Source of the DNA: Ipomoea triloba
Lineage: Eukaryota; Streptophyta; Magnoliopsida; Solanales; Convolvulaceae
Assembly: GCF_003576645.1 (NCBI RefSeq)
Contig: NC_044919.1
Span: 17,790,091-17,854,090, forward strand
Length of the DNA: 64,000 bases
Direction of reading: 5' to 3'
Shown here: positions 46,844 through 57,341 of the stretch, piece after piece
Layout: each line of letters starts with the position of its first letter
How positions within the stretch are numbered: position 1 is the first letter of the stretch
The notes under the pieces: model-generated
Told to the model about the DNA's origin: nothing
Databases searched by the model: none
The model's input: the letters and a program-made list of their open reading frames with translations, nothing else
Translations under genes and position numbers: made by a program

Positions 46844-47453
46844 ATGTCTTCGCCATATGACCTTGCACAACAGATTGTTCAAAGGCTCCAAAGAGAGAAA
46901 GCCCCTGCAGATGAAAACAGTACTAGGGATGCTAACACTCGTTACATAGAAGTACCCACCGGAACTCAAATTCTGCTAATGCCAGCAACCATGCTAGGGC
47001 GGTACAGGCAGTTATTAAACTACCCTATTATGCAATGGAGATATGTAGACTTGAGAGTATTGGAGGATTATGAGTGCAAATATGGACTAGAAAGGTTGAT
47101 TGCAGAGCCATATTGGAACAACCTGCTAAGCTGGAGACATGATACTTTTATCCCTCTAATACATGAGTTTATCGCAAGCTTGAAAGTTGATGGAATAGCT
47201 GGAGATCTCTACAGCCCCACCATTAAGTTTAGACTCTTCAACCAGGACTATAACATATCGGCCAACCATTTGGGTGTTCTCCTTGGATTCTACAATGAGG
47301 AAGACCAGTCGAAGCACTGGTACAGGAGATTGAGACATGACTTTGGAGACAGGGACATTCCAAGAAAATATTGGTCGATGATCGCAAGACAAGGAGTCGA
47401 ATGGGAAGGGTCAAGAGTGAGAGTCTCTCAGATTGTAAGGGAGGATTTAAAGG
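46844..47453 (+). pseudogene. E3 ORF2, 5' part (interrupted by copia)
   Basis: The ATG at 46844 follows the predicted splice acceptor. The upstream in-frame ATG at 46721 lies inside the intron and is not used here. It starts MSSPYDLAQQIVQRLQ and includes FNQDYNISANHLGVLLGF, shared with E1 ORF2 (FGNHYSMSVNTLGVTLGF). The frame is open for 203 codons to the copia insertion. Removing the insertion and one TSD copy restores the frame into 54969, a total of 424 residues. ORF2 was therefore intact when the copia landed. The protein family is 'putative plant transposon protein'-like with unknown function. Confidence 0.75.
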
Positions 47454-47926
47454 TGTTGAATCAAAAAGTTGATCCCAATTGTTTGGCAAAAAGAAATCCA
47501 ATTCAAGTCAGAAAAAGGAGTACACCAAGATTAGAAATCAAATCCCAAACAAACTAGGAATAACACCAATACTGTTTTGGTTCTGATTAGTTGGCTATTT
47601 AAAGGACCTCTCACCATTACACCATTCACGAATTCCCTAGCTAATATTGTGAGACATAAGAGAGTTTGAGAGGATTCTAAATTCTCCTAGAAAGTAGTAC
47701 ATGTGTTTAGGTTACAATAAATTAGATAGGAGAAGATCAATCTATTGTGTAATTTCTGGTCCCAAAACTATGTACTTTGAATATTAAGCTTTTAGTGGAT
47801 TTAGGCAAATTCTCAAGACTGAGAAGTGCCTCGCAGAATAGGGTTTTTCCAAAACTGCGTTATCAAGTCTCTTGTGTTACAACTATTGTTTTAACATCTC
47901 TGTGTGTGGCGCATTACATTTTTCAA

Positions 47927-47940
47927 TTGGTATCAGAGCC
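47927..47940 (+). other. Copia primer-binding site (tRNA-Met type)
   Basis: TTGGTATCAGAGCC starts two bases after the 5' LTR and complements the initiator tRNA-Met 3' end, as usual for plant copia elements. Confidence 0.85.
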
Positions 47941-48854
47941 AAACTGCTTAAGTTATTAGTAGGATCCTAATGGAGTTTCCTAGAGAAGGACTATCAAATA
48001 ACAGGCCACCAGCCCTAAGTGGTACAAATTATTCTTATTGGAAAACTAGAATGAAAATCTACATATTAGCACAAGGAGAAAGAGTATGGAGGGCTGTTGA
48101 AAACGAATGGAAACATCCCCTTGATGACAATAACAAAGCAAAAGGTCATGCTGATTGGAGCGAAGAAGAACTCAAAGAGTTCGACTATAACTCAAAAGCT
48201 ATGAATGCCATCTACGGAGCCGTGAGTGAAGAAACATTCAAATTAATCGCTGCCACAAATGTAGCAAAAACAGCATGGGATATATTGTGTGATCATCATG
48301 AAGGAAATTCAACAGTCAAACAATCAAAACTACAAATGGTCCAAACTCAGTTTGAAAATCTGAAGATGGAGGAAGAAGAAGATATCACACAATTTAATGG
48401 AAGAATACTAGAAATTGCTGGGGAAGCCTATAACTTAGGGGAACCCATTCCTGAAAACAGGTTAGTAAAAAAGGTATTGCGATCATTACCAGAAAGATTT
48501 ATGATGAAAGTAACAGCTATTCAAGAAAGCAAAGATCTCAATAACTGCAAGTTAAGTGATCTAATGGGAAACCTTAAAACATATGAGCTTGAGATGCTGC
48601 AAAACAAAAAGCCTAATGGCAAAGGAATAGCCCTTCAATCAAAACAAGACACCAACTCAGATGAAGATACTGAAAAAATGGAAGACTCTATTACTTTGTT
48701 GACAAAAAACTTCAACAGAGTTCTCAAGAAATTTAACAAATTCAGAAATAAGAACAAGAGTTTCTCAAATAATCAAGGGAGTCCATCATTTGCGCAAAAC
48801 CAATCCGTCAATTCCAAGAAGAAAGGGAATCCAAACCTTGATGGAATACAGTAC

Positions 48855-49064
48855 TATGAGTGCAAGGGATATGGACATATTCAGTCAGAATGTCCCTATG
48901 AGTGCAAGGGATATGGACATATTCAGTCAGAATGTCCATATGAGTGCAAGGGATATGGACATATTCAGTCAGAATGTCCAAATTACCTAAGGAGATATGG
49001 ACATATTCAGTCAGAATGTCCAAATTACCTAAGGAGATATGGACATATTCAGTCAGAATGTCCA
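48855..49064. repeat. 42-bp staircase repeat C (zinc knuckle)
   Basis: Five tiles of 42 bp (starts 48855, 48897, 48939, 48981, 49023). Three carry TATGAGTGCAAGGGATATGG and two carry AATTACCTAAGGAGATATGG in the left part; all share GACATATTCAGTCAGAATGT. This gives apparent multiple zinc knuckles in frame. Confidence 0.85.
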
Positions 49065-49133
49065 AATTACCTAAGGAGGAAGAACAAAACATATGTAACA
49101 ACCTTGAGTGATGACTCAGATAGTGAAGAAGAA

Positions 49134-49217
49134 GACAACACAAATTTTGTGGCCTTTTTCACAAATCATGAAGGCGACAACACAAATTTTGTGGCCTTTT
49201 TCACAAATCATGAAGGC
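49134..49217. repeat. 42-bp repeat D in gag
   Basis: Two identical adjacent tiles (49134-49175 and 49176-49217) starting GACAACACAAATTTTGTGGC. Confidence 0.85.
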
Positions 49218-49265
49218 GATGATGAATCAAAGGAGGACATGCAAGATCTATTAAACTCCTATACA

Positions 49266-49349
49266 CAGTTGCACGCCAAGTGGGAAGAAATCATCAAAGT
49301 AAACTTACAGTTGCACGCCAAGTGGGAAGAAATCATCAAAGTAAACTTA
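49266..49349. repeat. 42-bp repeat E in gag
   Basis: Two identical adjacent tiles (49266-49307 and 49308-49349) starting CAGTTGCACGCCAAGTGGGA. Confidence 0.85.
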
Positions 49350-50389
49350 AATCTCATGCAAGAAAATCACTTCCTTAAAAGTGAAAAGGAAAAGGAAATA
49401 CTTTTTCACAAAGAAACCCAAGAAAAGTTAATGAAATCACTAAAAGAAGAAGACAAGTTGGTACAGGAAATAAGAAGACTAACTGAAAATGCAGAACAAT
49501 CAAACTTAGCAACAAGGAAAGATTCTGCAATCGAAAATAGAGAAGTGTTACAACATCACTTTCAACACCGTAGAAGAATCAGATGTTACTACTGTCACAG
49601 ATTGGGACACATCAAGGCACACTGCTACAAAAGACAAAATGATCTCCATAACAGAATCTGGGCAAAGCAAGAACAAAAACCAGCCCAAAGAGTCTGGGTC
49701 AGAAAAAATCAAACACCAGTCACAGCCTATACTTCAAAAATCAGCAAAGAAACAAGTGTTTGGTACTTCGACAGTGGATGTTCAAGACACATGACCGGAA
49801 ACCCAAACAATCTAGAGGACATCCATTACAAAAGTGAAGGACATGTAACCTTTGGAGATGGAGAAAGGGGGCAAATCATTGCTAGCGGAACACTAAATGT
49901 CCATGGTCTCCCCAGATTATCAAGAGTCTTCCTGGTACAAGGCTTAAAAGCAAACCTTATCAGTATAAGTCAGCTGTGTGAAGATGAACTAAGGGTAGAA
50001 TTCTCAAAAGAAAATTGCAAAGTGTACAACCAAGGACATGAATGCGTCATGATGGGAAAAAAGTCCTCGGATAAATGCTGCACATGGGATAGCCATTTAA
50101 TTTGCAACCAAGTCACTATCAATCAAACACTTCTGTGGCATCAACGTATGGGGCATATAAATTTTCATGATATGAAAAAGGGACTAAAAAGGGGAGCATA
50201 CCGAGGTGTTCCAAAACTGGACATTGATGAAAATAGAAAATGTGATGCATGTTTTGAAAACAAAATGACAAGAAGTAGCCACAAAAGAACACACCAGGAA
50301 TTCACACTTCAAGAATTATGGAACTTCTCCATATGGACCTCTTTGGACCCACTCAAACAGAAAGCATAGGAGGAAAACGGTATGTTCGT

Positions 50390-50683
50390 GTAACCGTTGA
50401 TGATTTCTCACGATATACATGGGTAAACTTTGTAACCGTTGATGATTTCTCACGATATACATGGGTAAACTTCCTCACCGTTGATGATTTCTCACGATAT
50501 ACATGGGTAAACTTCCTCAGAGTTGATGATTTCTCACGATATACATGGGTAAACTTCCTCAGAGACAAATCAGAAACACGATATACATGGGTAAACTTCC
50601 TCAGAGACAAATCAGAAACATTCAACGCCTTCAAAAACTTCCTCAGAGACAAATCAGAAACATTCAACGCCTTCAAAATCCTC
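50390..50683. repeat. 42-bp staircase repeat F (integrase)
   Basis: Seven tiles of 42 bp start at 50390 and every 42 bases after. The left parts move stepwise from GTAACCGTTG to CTCAGAGACAAATCAGAAAC while the right parts lag behind. All keep frame only because 42 is a multiple of three. Confidence 0.85.
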
Positions 50684-50731
50684 ATCAACAAAATACAAAA
50701 TGAAAAGGATCAAAAGGTGGGAAAAATCATC

Positions 50732-50941
50732 TGGTTAAGAAGTGATCATGGAAGAGAATTTGAAAACTCACAATGGTTAAGAAGTGATCATGGAAGAGAA
50801 TTTGAAAACTCACAATTCAAAACATGTGATCATGGAAGAGAATTTGAAAACTCACAATTCAAAACATATTGTGACGAGAATGGATTTGAAAACTCACAAT
50901 TCAAAACATATTGTGACGAGAATGGAATCCATCACGAATTC
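50732..50941. repeat. 42-bp staircase repeat G (integrase)
   Basis: Five tiles of 42 bp (starts 50732, 50774, 50816, 50858, 50900) repeat the catalytic [10 protein letters not shown] segment in the same stepwise way. Confidence 0.85.
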
Positions 50942-52282
50942 TCGGCTCCCAAAACACCGCAACAAAATGGGGTAGTTGAGCAGAAAAATCGGACCGTACA
51001 AGAAATGGCAAGGGTCCTACTAAATCACAAAAGAATATCACCAAAGTTTTGGGCAGAGGCTGTAAACACCGCATGTTACTTGATAAATCGAGTATACATA
51101 CAGAAAGAAACAAACATGACACCCTACCAAATTTGGAAAGGTAGGACACCAAATCTAAAACACACACATGTATTTGGTAGCAACTGCTACATACTAAGAG
51201 ACAGAGAATCCTTAGGAAAATTCGACATCAAAGGTGACCAAGGAATCTTCCTAGGATACTCATCAAACAGTCGGGCCTTTCGTGTGTTTAATCTCAGGAC
51301 AAACAGTGTGATGGAATCCATAAATGTAACCATCAGCGATGAATATTCAGAAGAAAACACTGATAATGATGATTACTTAGAAATTGTTGAAACAACAGTT
51401 CCACCATCAATGAATACCCCTACAGAAAAAACAGAAACAAAGACCAAATCAGAAGATGAGGATGAAGAAACTAAAAAACAGCCTCTCATACCAAAATCAA
51501 AACCTCAGAAAAATCACCCCCTCGAAAATATCATTGGAGATCTAGAAGATGGAATAAGGACTAGAGGGAAAAAGAGAGACTACCTCAAGATGTTTGAAGG
51601 AGATCTTTGCTATACATCAAAAATCGAACCAAAGAACACCAATGAAGCATTGTTAGATGAATTTTGGATAGAAGCCATGCAGGAGGAATTACAACAGTTT
51701 GAAAGAAATGGGGTATGGGAATTAGTCACCAAACCACAAGATGTCAACATCATCGAAACAAAATGGGTCTATAAAAACAAAACAGATGAACAAGGAAACA
51801 TAGTAAGGAATAAAGCCAGACTAGTAGCCCAAGGCTACACACAAGTCGAAGGAACAAACTTTGAAGAAACTTTTGCACCAGTAGCTAGAATTGAGTCCAT
51901 ACGGCTTCTAATAGTCGTAGCATGCATCCTAAAAATAAAACTGTATCAAATGGATGTAAAAACCGCATTTCTGAATGGGTACCTAAAAGAAGAAGTCTAT
52001 GTAGCCCAACCAAAAGGTTTTGAAGATCCATATCATCCTGAACATGTCTACAAGCTCAAGAAGGCACTATATGGTTTAAAACAAGCTCCACGAGCTTGGT
52101 ATGAGCGATTAACCCAATTCTTGCTGAATAAAGGTTACCAAAGAGGGAGTGTAGACAAGACACTATTTGTAAAAACTCATAAGAAAGATATCATGATTGC
52201 ACAAATCTACGTTGACGATATAGTTTTTGGATCAACACAAAGCTGCTACAAGAACCAACTCATTACAGATATGGAAGGATAA

Positions 52283-53149
52283 TTTGAGATGAGTATGGTT
52301 GGTGAACTAAGCTACTTTCTAGGGTTACAGGTTAAGCAATTAGAAAATGGAATCTTTGTCTCACAAAGCAAATATGCAAGAAATCTTGTCAAAAGATTCG
52401 GATTGAATGAAAGCAAAGTTGTTAGAACACCTGTTCCAACAACAGAGAGGATCTCTAAAGATCCAGAAGGGAAGAAGGTGGAACAGACTCTATATCGAAG
52501 CATGATAGGGGGCCTACTCTATTTAACAGCGAGCAGACCAGATTTAAGTTTTGGGGTAAGGATATGTGCCAGATATCAAGCCAATCCTATGGAAACACAT
52601 CTAAAAGCTGTAAAAAGAGTCATCAAATATGTAAAAGAGACCATTGATCTAGGTATATGGTATTCTTTTGACACAAACCAACACCTATCTGCATACTGCG
52701 ATGCAGACTGGGCGGGAAATATGGATGATAGAAAAAGCACATCAGGAGGATGCTTCCTACTGGGAACAAATTTGGTGTCTTGGTTAAGCAAAAAACAGAG
52801 CTCAATATCCCTATCAACAGCAGAGGCTGAATATATCGCTGCCGGAAGTTGCTGTACACAACTATTGTGGATGAAACAAATGTTAGAAGATTATGGGATC
52901 CACCAATCAACAATGACCATATACTGTGATAACAAAAGTGCAATAGACATCTCCAAAAATCCTGTTCAGCATTCACGAACCAAACACATTGAAATCAGAC
53001 ACCACTTCATAAGGGAACTAGTTGAAGATGAAATTGTATCTCTCACACATATCAGTACTGACAAACAATTGGCAGATATCTTTACGAAAGCACTAGATGG
53101 AAACAGATTCTCAAAGTTGAGATCCGAAATTGGCTTATGCCAAATATAG
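52283..53149 (+). pseudogene. SIRE-like RT C-terminus and RNase H
   Basis: It continues in the same frame after the TAA. It includes GELSYFLGLQVKQLENGIF (RT end), RPDLSFGVRICARYQANP, and the RNase H motifs YCDADWAGNMDDRKSTSGG, SSISLSTAEAEYIAAG and YCDNKSAIDISKNPVQHSRT, ending in ADIFTKALDGNRF. The domain is otherwise complete and stops at 53147-53149. A purine-rich non-coding region and the polypurine tract follow. Confidence 0.85.
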
Positions 53150-54491
53150 TTCAAAAAAAAAGAGAAAAGAAAAGAAAAGAAAAGAGCTGGAATAGTGAGG
53201 AAAAAGAAGGAGAAACTGAAGAAATATCTGACTATGTGGGTCCAAGAACACGTGGGAAAACAGTCAAGAAGAAAATCAAGGAGAAGAAAGGCAAGAAGAA
53301 GAAAAGACTCCAGAAGGAAATTTTTGAGCAAAAAAGGGGGAGAAACAAATTCAATTCTGACTCTTTTTGTTGATCTACTGAAGAACTATTGATGATGAAA
53401 TTTTTTGTTGATCTACTGAAGATCTGTCTCTCAACTAAGGGGGAGAAATCAAGGTTTTCGCCAAAAATTTGACAAAGGGGGAGAGTGTTGAATCAAAAAG
53501 TTGATCACAATTGTTTGGCAAAAAGAAATCCAATTCAAGTCAGAAAAAAGAGTACACCAAGATTAGAAATCAAATCCCAAACAAACTAGGAATAACACCA
53601 ATACTGTTTTGGTTCTGATTAGTTGGCTATTTAAAGGACCTCTCACCATTACACCATTCACGAATTCCCTAGCTAATATTATGAGGCATAAGAGAGTTTG
53701 AGAGGATTCTAAATTCCCCTAGAAAGTAGTACATGTGTTTAGATTACAATAGATTAGATAGGAGAAGATCAATCTATTGTGTAATTTCTGGTCCCAAAAC
53801 TATGTACTTTGAATATTAAGCTTTTAGTGGATTTAGGCAAATTCTCAAGACTGAGAAGTGCCTCGCAGAATAGGGTTTTTCCCAAACTGCGTTATCAAGT
53901 CTCTAGTGTTACAACTATTATTTTAACATCTCTGTGTGCTGCGTATTACATTTTTCAATTTTTTGTTGATCTACTGAAGATCTGTTGATGAACAAATTCA
54001 ATTTTGACTCTTTTTGTTGATCTACTGAAGAACTATTGATGATGAAATTTTTTGTTGATCTACTGAAGATCTGTTGAGGATGAAATCTTTTGCTGAATAT
54101 TATGCTGATGATGAAGACAAGTCTTTTGCTAATATGCTGATGATGAAGTTTTTTTTCTAATATGCTGGAATGATAAGAACATATGTTTGTACCATTAATG
54201 CTACTATGAAGTTCAGAATACTATGAACTATCATGTATACTACTAATGATGAAACTTCTCTAAGCAGCCAAATGATTCAAATCATTAACAAATGATGAAA
54301 TCTGATGCTGATGAATCTACTCACTAATTGGTACTACTATAATCATTTCCTCTGTCTCTCAAAAACTACCATACTGACCTAAAGTCACAAAGACTCAAAC
54401 AGAAGATTCAGGACCAAAAGAGGAAATACAGGAGAATCAACTAAGGGGGAGAAATCAAGGTTTTTGCCAAAAATTTGACAAAGGGGGAGAG
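53150..54491 (+). other. Copia 3' UTR, duplicated, with middle LTR
   Basis: The part before the middle LTR (53150-53485) and the part after it (53958-54491) share TTTTTGTTGATCTACTGAAG words and the final AACTAAGGGGGAGAAATCAA to polypurine tract. The middle LTR joins the second copy at a short ATTTT homology, where a primer site would otherwise be expected. Lys-rich ORFs here reflect base composition and are not called. Confidence 0.7.
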
Positions 54492-54968
54492 TGTTGAATC
54501 AAAAAGTTGATCACAATTGTTTGGCAAAAAGAAATCCAATTCAAGTCAGTAAAAGGAGTACACCAAGATTAGAAATCAAATCCCAAACAAACTAGGAATA
54601 ACACCAATACTGTTTTGGTTCTGATTAGTTGGCTATTTAAAGGACCTCTCACCATTACACCATTCACGAATTCCCTAGCTAATATTGTGAGGCATAAGAG
54701 AGTTTGAGAGGATTCTAAATTCCCCTAGAAAGTAGTACATGTGTTTAGGTTACAATAGATTAGATAGGAGAAGATCAATCTATTGTGTAATTTCTGGTCC
54801 CAAAACTATGTACTTTGAATATTAAGCTTTTAGTGGATTTAGGCAAATTCTCAAGACTGAGAAGTGCCTCGCAGAATAGGGTTTTTCCCAAACTGCGTTA
54901 TCAAGTCTCTTGTGTTACAACTATTGTTTTAACATCTCTGTGTGCTGCGCATTACATTTTTCAAAAGG

Positions 54969-55633
54969 TTTTATGGAAGGTGATCGCTCATTCATGGGAA
55001 GGAAGGCCTGAGACATATGACCGAGTCTCAAAGGTGGAGCTGTTCATGCTGTGGAGTATGGACACCGGGAACTCGGTGAACATGAGCGCGATTTGCAGGA
55101 ACTTGCTTGTTGCGCAACAGCAAGAGTCCGCCAGAGCAATCTTTATAGGCCCCTTGGTGACGAGGTTATGCATCTCTCTTGGCAATCAAATGAAAATGAA
55201 TTGGTTTGAACATCGGCTTCCAGGAGCACACATAGTTCCTTTATCTCCCGAGGACATCCCAAAACTTCACTTGAGACAGCTAGTGCGAACAAGGGTAGAT
55301 GAGGAGATGGCGGAAGATCATACTAACACACCTATGACATCCCCAGGATTCACTCCTTCTCCGATGTCATTCAATTCCCCGTCTCTTTCGGAAATGTACT
55401 CGCCGTTGGATTCTTCAATGTATTCTCCACCACCGAGAGAGCCCGGACCGTCTGTATCTCCACCACAACCTGAAGAGCAAGACCCCAACTCCTCTACCTT
55501 CAACATTTCGAGTTGGTTCACCCCGGTCACTGATTGGAGATCCCTCCAAAATTTCCAATACCAATTGCACTTAGAGCAAATGCAAAAGTTGGATGAGATT
55601 TCAAAAGAGATCAAGGAAATCAAGAGAGCATGA
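54969..55633 (+). pseudogene. E3 ORF2, 3' part
   Basis: It continues ORF2 in frame directly after the TSD (LWKVIAHSWEGRPETYD). It contains VELFMLWSMDTGNSVNM, which parallels QDLFYMWCMENDVNINM in E1, and FIGPLVTRLCISLG. A Pro/Ser-rich, acidic stretch follows, then an amphipathic end LEQMQKLDEISKEIKEIK. The stop is at 55631-55633. The apparent upstream start at 54815 lies in the copia LTR and is not genuine. The second twin hairpin follows about 150 bases later. Confidence 0.75.
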
Positions 55634-55781
55634 AGGAAAGAAGAAACTGAAGAAGAGAAAAGACAAATTCTGATGATGTTAACTTGTGATCTGATAATTC
55701 TGAACAATTGATTGTGGGCAATCTCTTTATTTTTGTTTATATTTTTACCTACAACTCTGTTTATGTTTTATCTTGCACGTT

Positions 55782-55828
55782 TCGTCTAGCCAAAGACGTT
55801 AAACGTGGCGCTTTTGGGAGGCAACCCA
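55782..55828 (+). promoter_or_regulatory. Twin-hairpin motif after E3 ORF2
   Basis: CGTCT-AGCCAA-AGACG, then TTAAACGTGGCGCTTT, then TGGG-AGGCAA-CCCA. It marks the 3' side of ORF2 as the copy at 45658 marks ORF1. Confidence 0.65.
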
Positions 55829-56187
55829 CAAATAAGAAGAAGAAGGGACCACTCCACCAACAACCATGAAAGACCAATCTTGAAAGGTATAATTTCAATT
55901 CCTAATTTATTTCTTTACCTTTACTCTAACCGTGTTTAAAGGGCGAACTCAGATTGCAAAACTTTGATAAGGATACAAATTGTAAGTATTTCTTTTATCC
56001 TGATTCAATGCCCTGTTTTGGTTTACTTTATTTTTCTAGTATCGCAAATGAAGAGCTGCATAAAATTGTTGTGTTGGATGTAGTCTGTTTGTTAAAACTG
56101 TTTTAGCCCAGTTCACACTTTTAAGTGTGGAAAAGGGGCATGTGTAGAACCCTTAAACATATATCCTTTTTCCTCTGTTCCTTATGG

Positions 56188-56207
56188 AAACATCGAGGAC
56201 GATGTTT
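56188..56207 (+). promoter_or_regulatory. AGGA-loop hairpin downstream of E3 ORF2
   Basis: AAACATCG-AGGA-CGATGTTT, an 8-bp stem identical to E1 2096-2115, then ATTTTTAAGTGTGGAAAGGG. Confidence 0.75.
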
Positions 56208-57303
56208 ATTTTTAAGTGTGGAAAGGGTGTATGCTTCTTGAAACAGTTGATTGATTAAGTGATAAGGTATAGGAACCTAGAGGGTGTGTTATTGCCAATA
56301 CTATCTAGGAGGGCTCCTAACCTTGTGCCAAGAATTGAATGTCTTAAATATGCTTTGGAAGCTTCACTTTGCACCAATTTGCACATTCCGACCCAAATTG
56401 AAAATTTTTAATGAGTGCTTGCATGCTTTCACCTTGTATTTTATTTGGACCTCAGTCAAGGATCTCTCGAAGTGGGAGTGTAAATCCTTTGAGTTTTAGA
56501 AAGATAAGAATAGCGAAGCCTGGAAACTGAATTAATCTCAGCAGGACATGGGGCAAAAGGAGAGCCTAAGTGAGCTATGAGTGAAAACAATCCCTAATCC
56601 CTAGAAAAAGGCATGAGGGGTTGATATGGTGAAACGTGAATAAAGGAAAAAGGTCATTCCTAGAGATAAAAGTGAGGTGAGCCATCTTGTCTAGATAAGG
56701 GGTAAACATTGCACGGTCTTCGAAAAAGCATGGATCACCATGTGAAGTCGGTTGCCCCGAAGAGATCTTGAAAGATGAGAAAATAGAGAGGAGGTGAGCC
56801 ACTTCGCTAGGATTCAGGCACCCATTGCACTGACCTTCGAAAAAGCATGGATCTCCATGTGAAGTCGGGTAGCCTGATGACGTTATCTTAGGAAGTGAGA
56901 AAATAGAGTGATCGCCCAAGCCATGGCGATGAGCGGTCCATGTCCCTGCCCTCACTTGTATAATGTAAAGAGGCTTTGGCGTTAGGTTGGAAATTGGCTA
57001 AGGGGTGAGCATCGGTTCCACTAGTCGGATCGGCTGGAGGCCCCTAGAAAATACAAGGTGAAAACTCTTTTGTCACGTGCATGTTTTAAGGTGTGAATAA
57101 AAACTTCTTATATAGTATCCATCGAGACCTTGATTTCCTTAGCATATTTCTTACATTTGGTTGGCACGAGTTTAGCAGTTTTGGTAGATAGTGTAGGGGA
57201 TTTCACCCGCTCAACTCCGAACACTTACACATCACTTGATTGGTTAACCGTGAAAGAAAGAACTATCCTTGGTGCTTACATGATTAGGGCTTAGAAAAGT
57301 GTA

Positions 57304-57323
57304 CTTGCTTGAGGACAAGCAAG
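57304..57323 (+). promoter_or_regulatory. AGGA-loop hairpin before E3 3' LTR
   Basis: CTTGCTTG-AGGA-CAAGCAAG, an 8-bp stem, 18 bases before the LTR, then GTTTAAGTGTGGAAAGTT. Confidence 0.75.
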
Positions 57324-57341
57324 GTTTAAGTGTGGAAAGTT

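Larger units (their letters stand above)
47970..50315 (+). pseudogene. SIRE-like gag, protease, integrase N-terminus
   Basis: The frame is open to 50369, but real homology stops near 50315 at a frameshift. Gag starts PALSGTNYSYWKTRMKIYIL (UBN2 type). The first zinc knuckle is YYECKGYGHIQSEC, where Tyr replaces the usual first Cys, and the 42-bp staircase multiplies it. A coiled region follows, then a second, complete knuckle CYYCHRLGHIKAHC near residue 538. The protease has FDSG near residue 602. The pre-integrase motif LLWHQRMGHINFHD (about 721) and the HHCC cysteines CDACFENK (about 760) are present. It lies 45 bases after the LTR and ends in a short wrong-frame tail. Confidence 0.85.
50318..52282 (+). 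pseudogene. SIRE-like integrase core and reverse transcriptase
   Basis: It begins [11 protein letters not shown], the usual integrase core start, in a frame shifted from the upstream ORF. The core has [12 protein letters not shown] and [14 protein letters not shown], which carry the second Asp and the Glu of the DDE triad. Staircase repeats F and G multiply the [10 protein letters not shown] and [10 protein letters not shown] segments. The RT follows: [48 protein letters not shown] and YVDD near residue 631. An in-frame TAA (52280-52282) cuts the protein after DMEG, within the RT; homology goes on in the same frame. Confidence 0.85.
47454..54963 (+). mobile_element. SIRE-like Ty1/copia element, three LTRs
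   Basis: LTRs at 47454-47925, 53486-53957 and 54492-54963, all exactly 472 bp, start TGTTGAATC and end TTTTTCA. The TSD AAAGG (47449-47453 and 54964-54968) flanks the outer two. The middle LTR arises from a tandem copy of the 3' UTR plus LTR; the polypurine tract ACAAAGGGGGAGAG occurs before both 3' copies. The outer LTRs differ at about seven or eight sites by eye, so the insertion is recent. The polyprotein has one frameshift and one stop, besides staircase repeats. Confidence 0.9.
55829..57341 (+). other. E3 3' untranslated region
   Basis: No gene. It matches the reverse complement of E1 586-2500 over long stretches, for example TGGGGCAAAAGGAGAGCC near 56548. It contains the two AGGA hairpins and ends in GTGTGGAAAGT before the LTR. 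Confidence 0.6.

Noticed and set aside
53137..53392. Lys/Glu-rich ORFs after the copia RNase H
   Set aside because: They reflect the purine-rich 3' UTR before the polypurine tract. No domain, and they overlap each other in two frames.
54815..54968. Start of the 272-codon ORF upstream of ORF2's second half
   Set aside because: This part lies in the copia 3' LTR. The same peptide occurs in the 5' LTR at 47777. The genuine coding begins at 54969.
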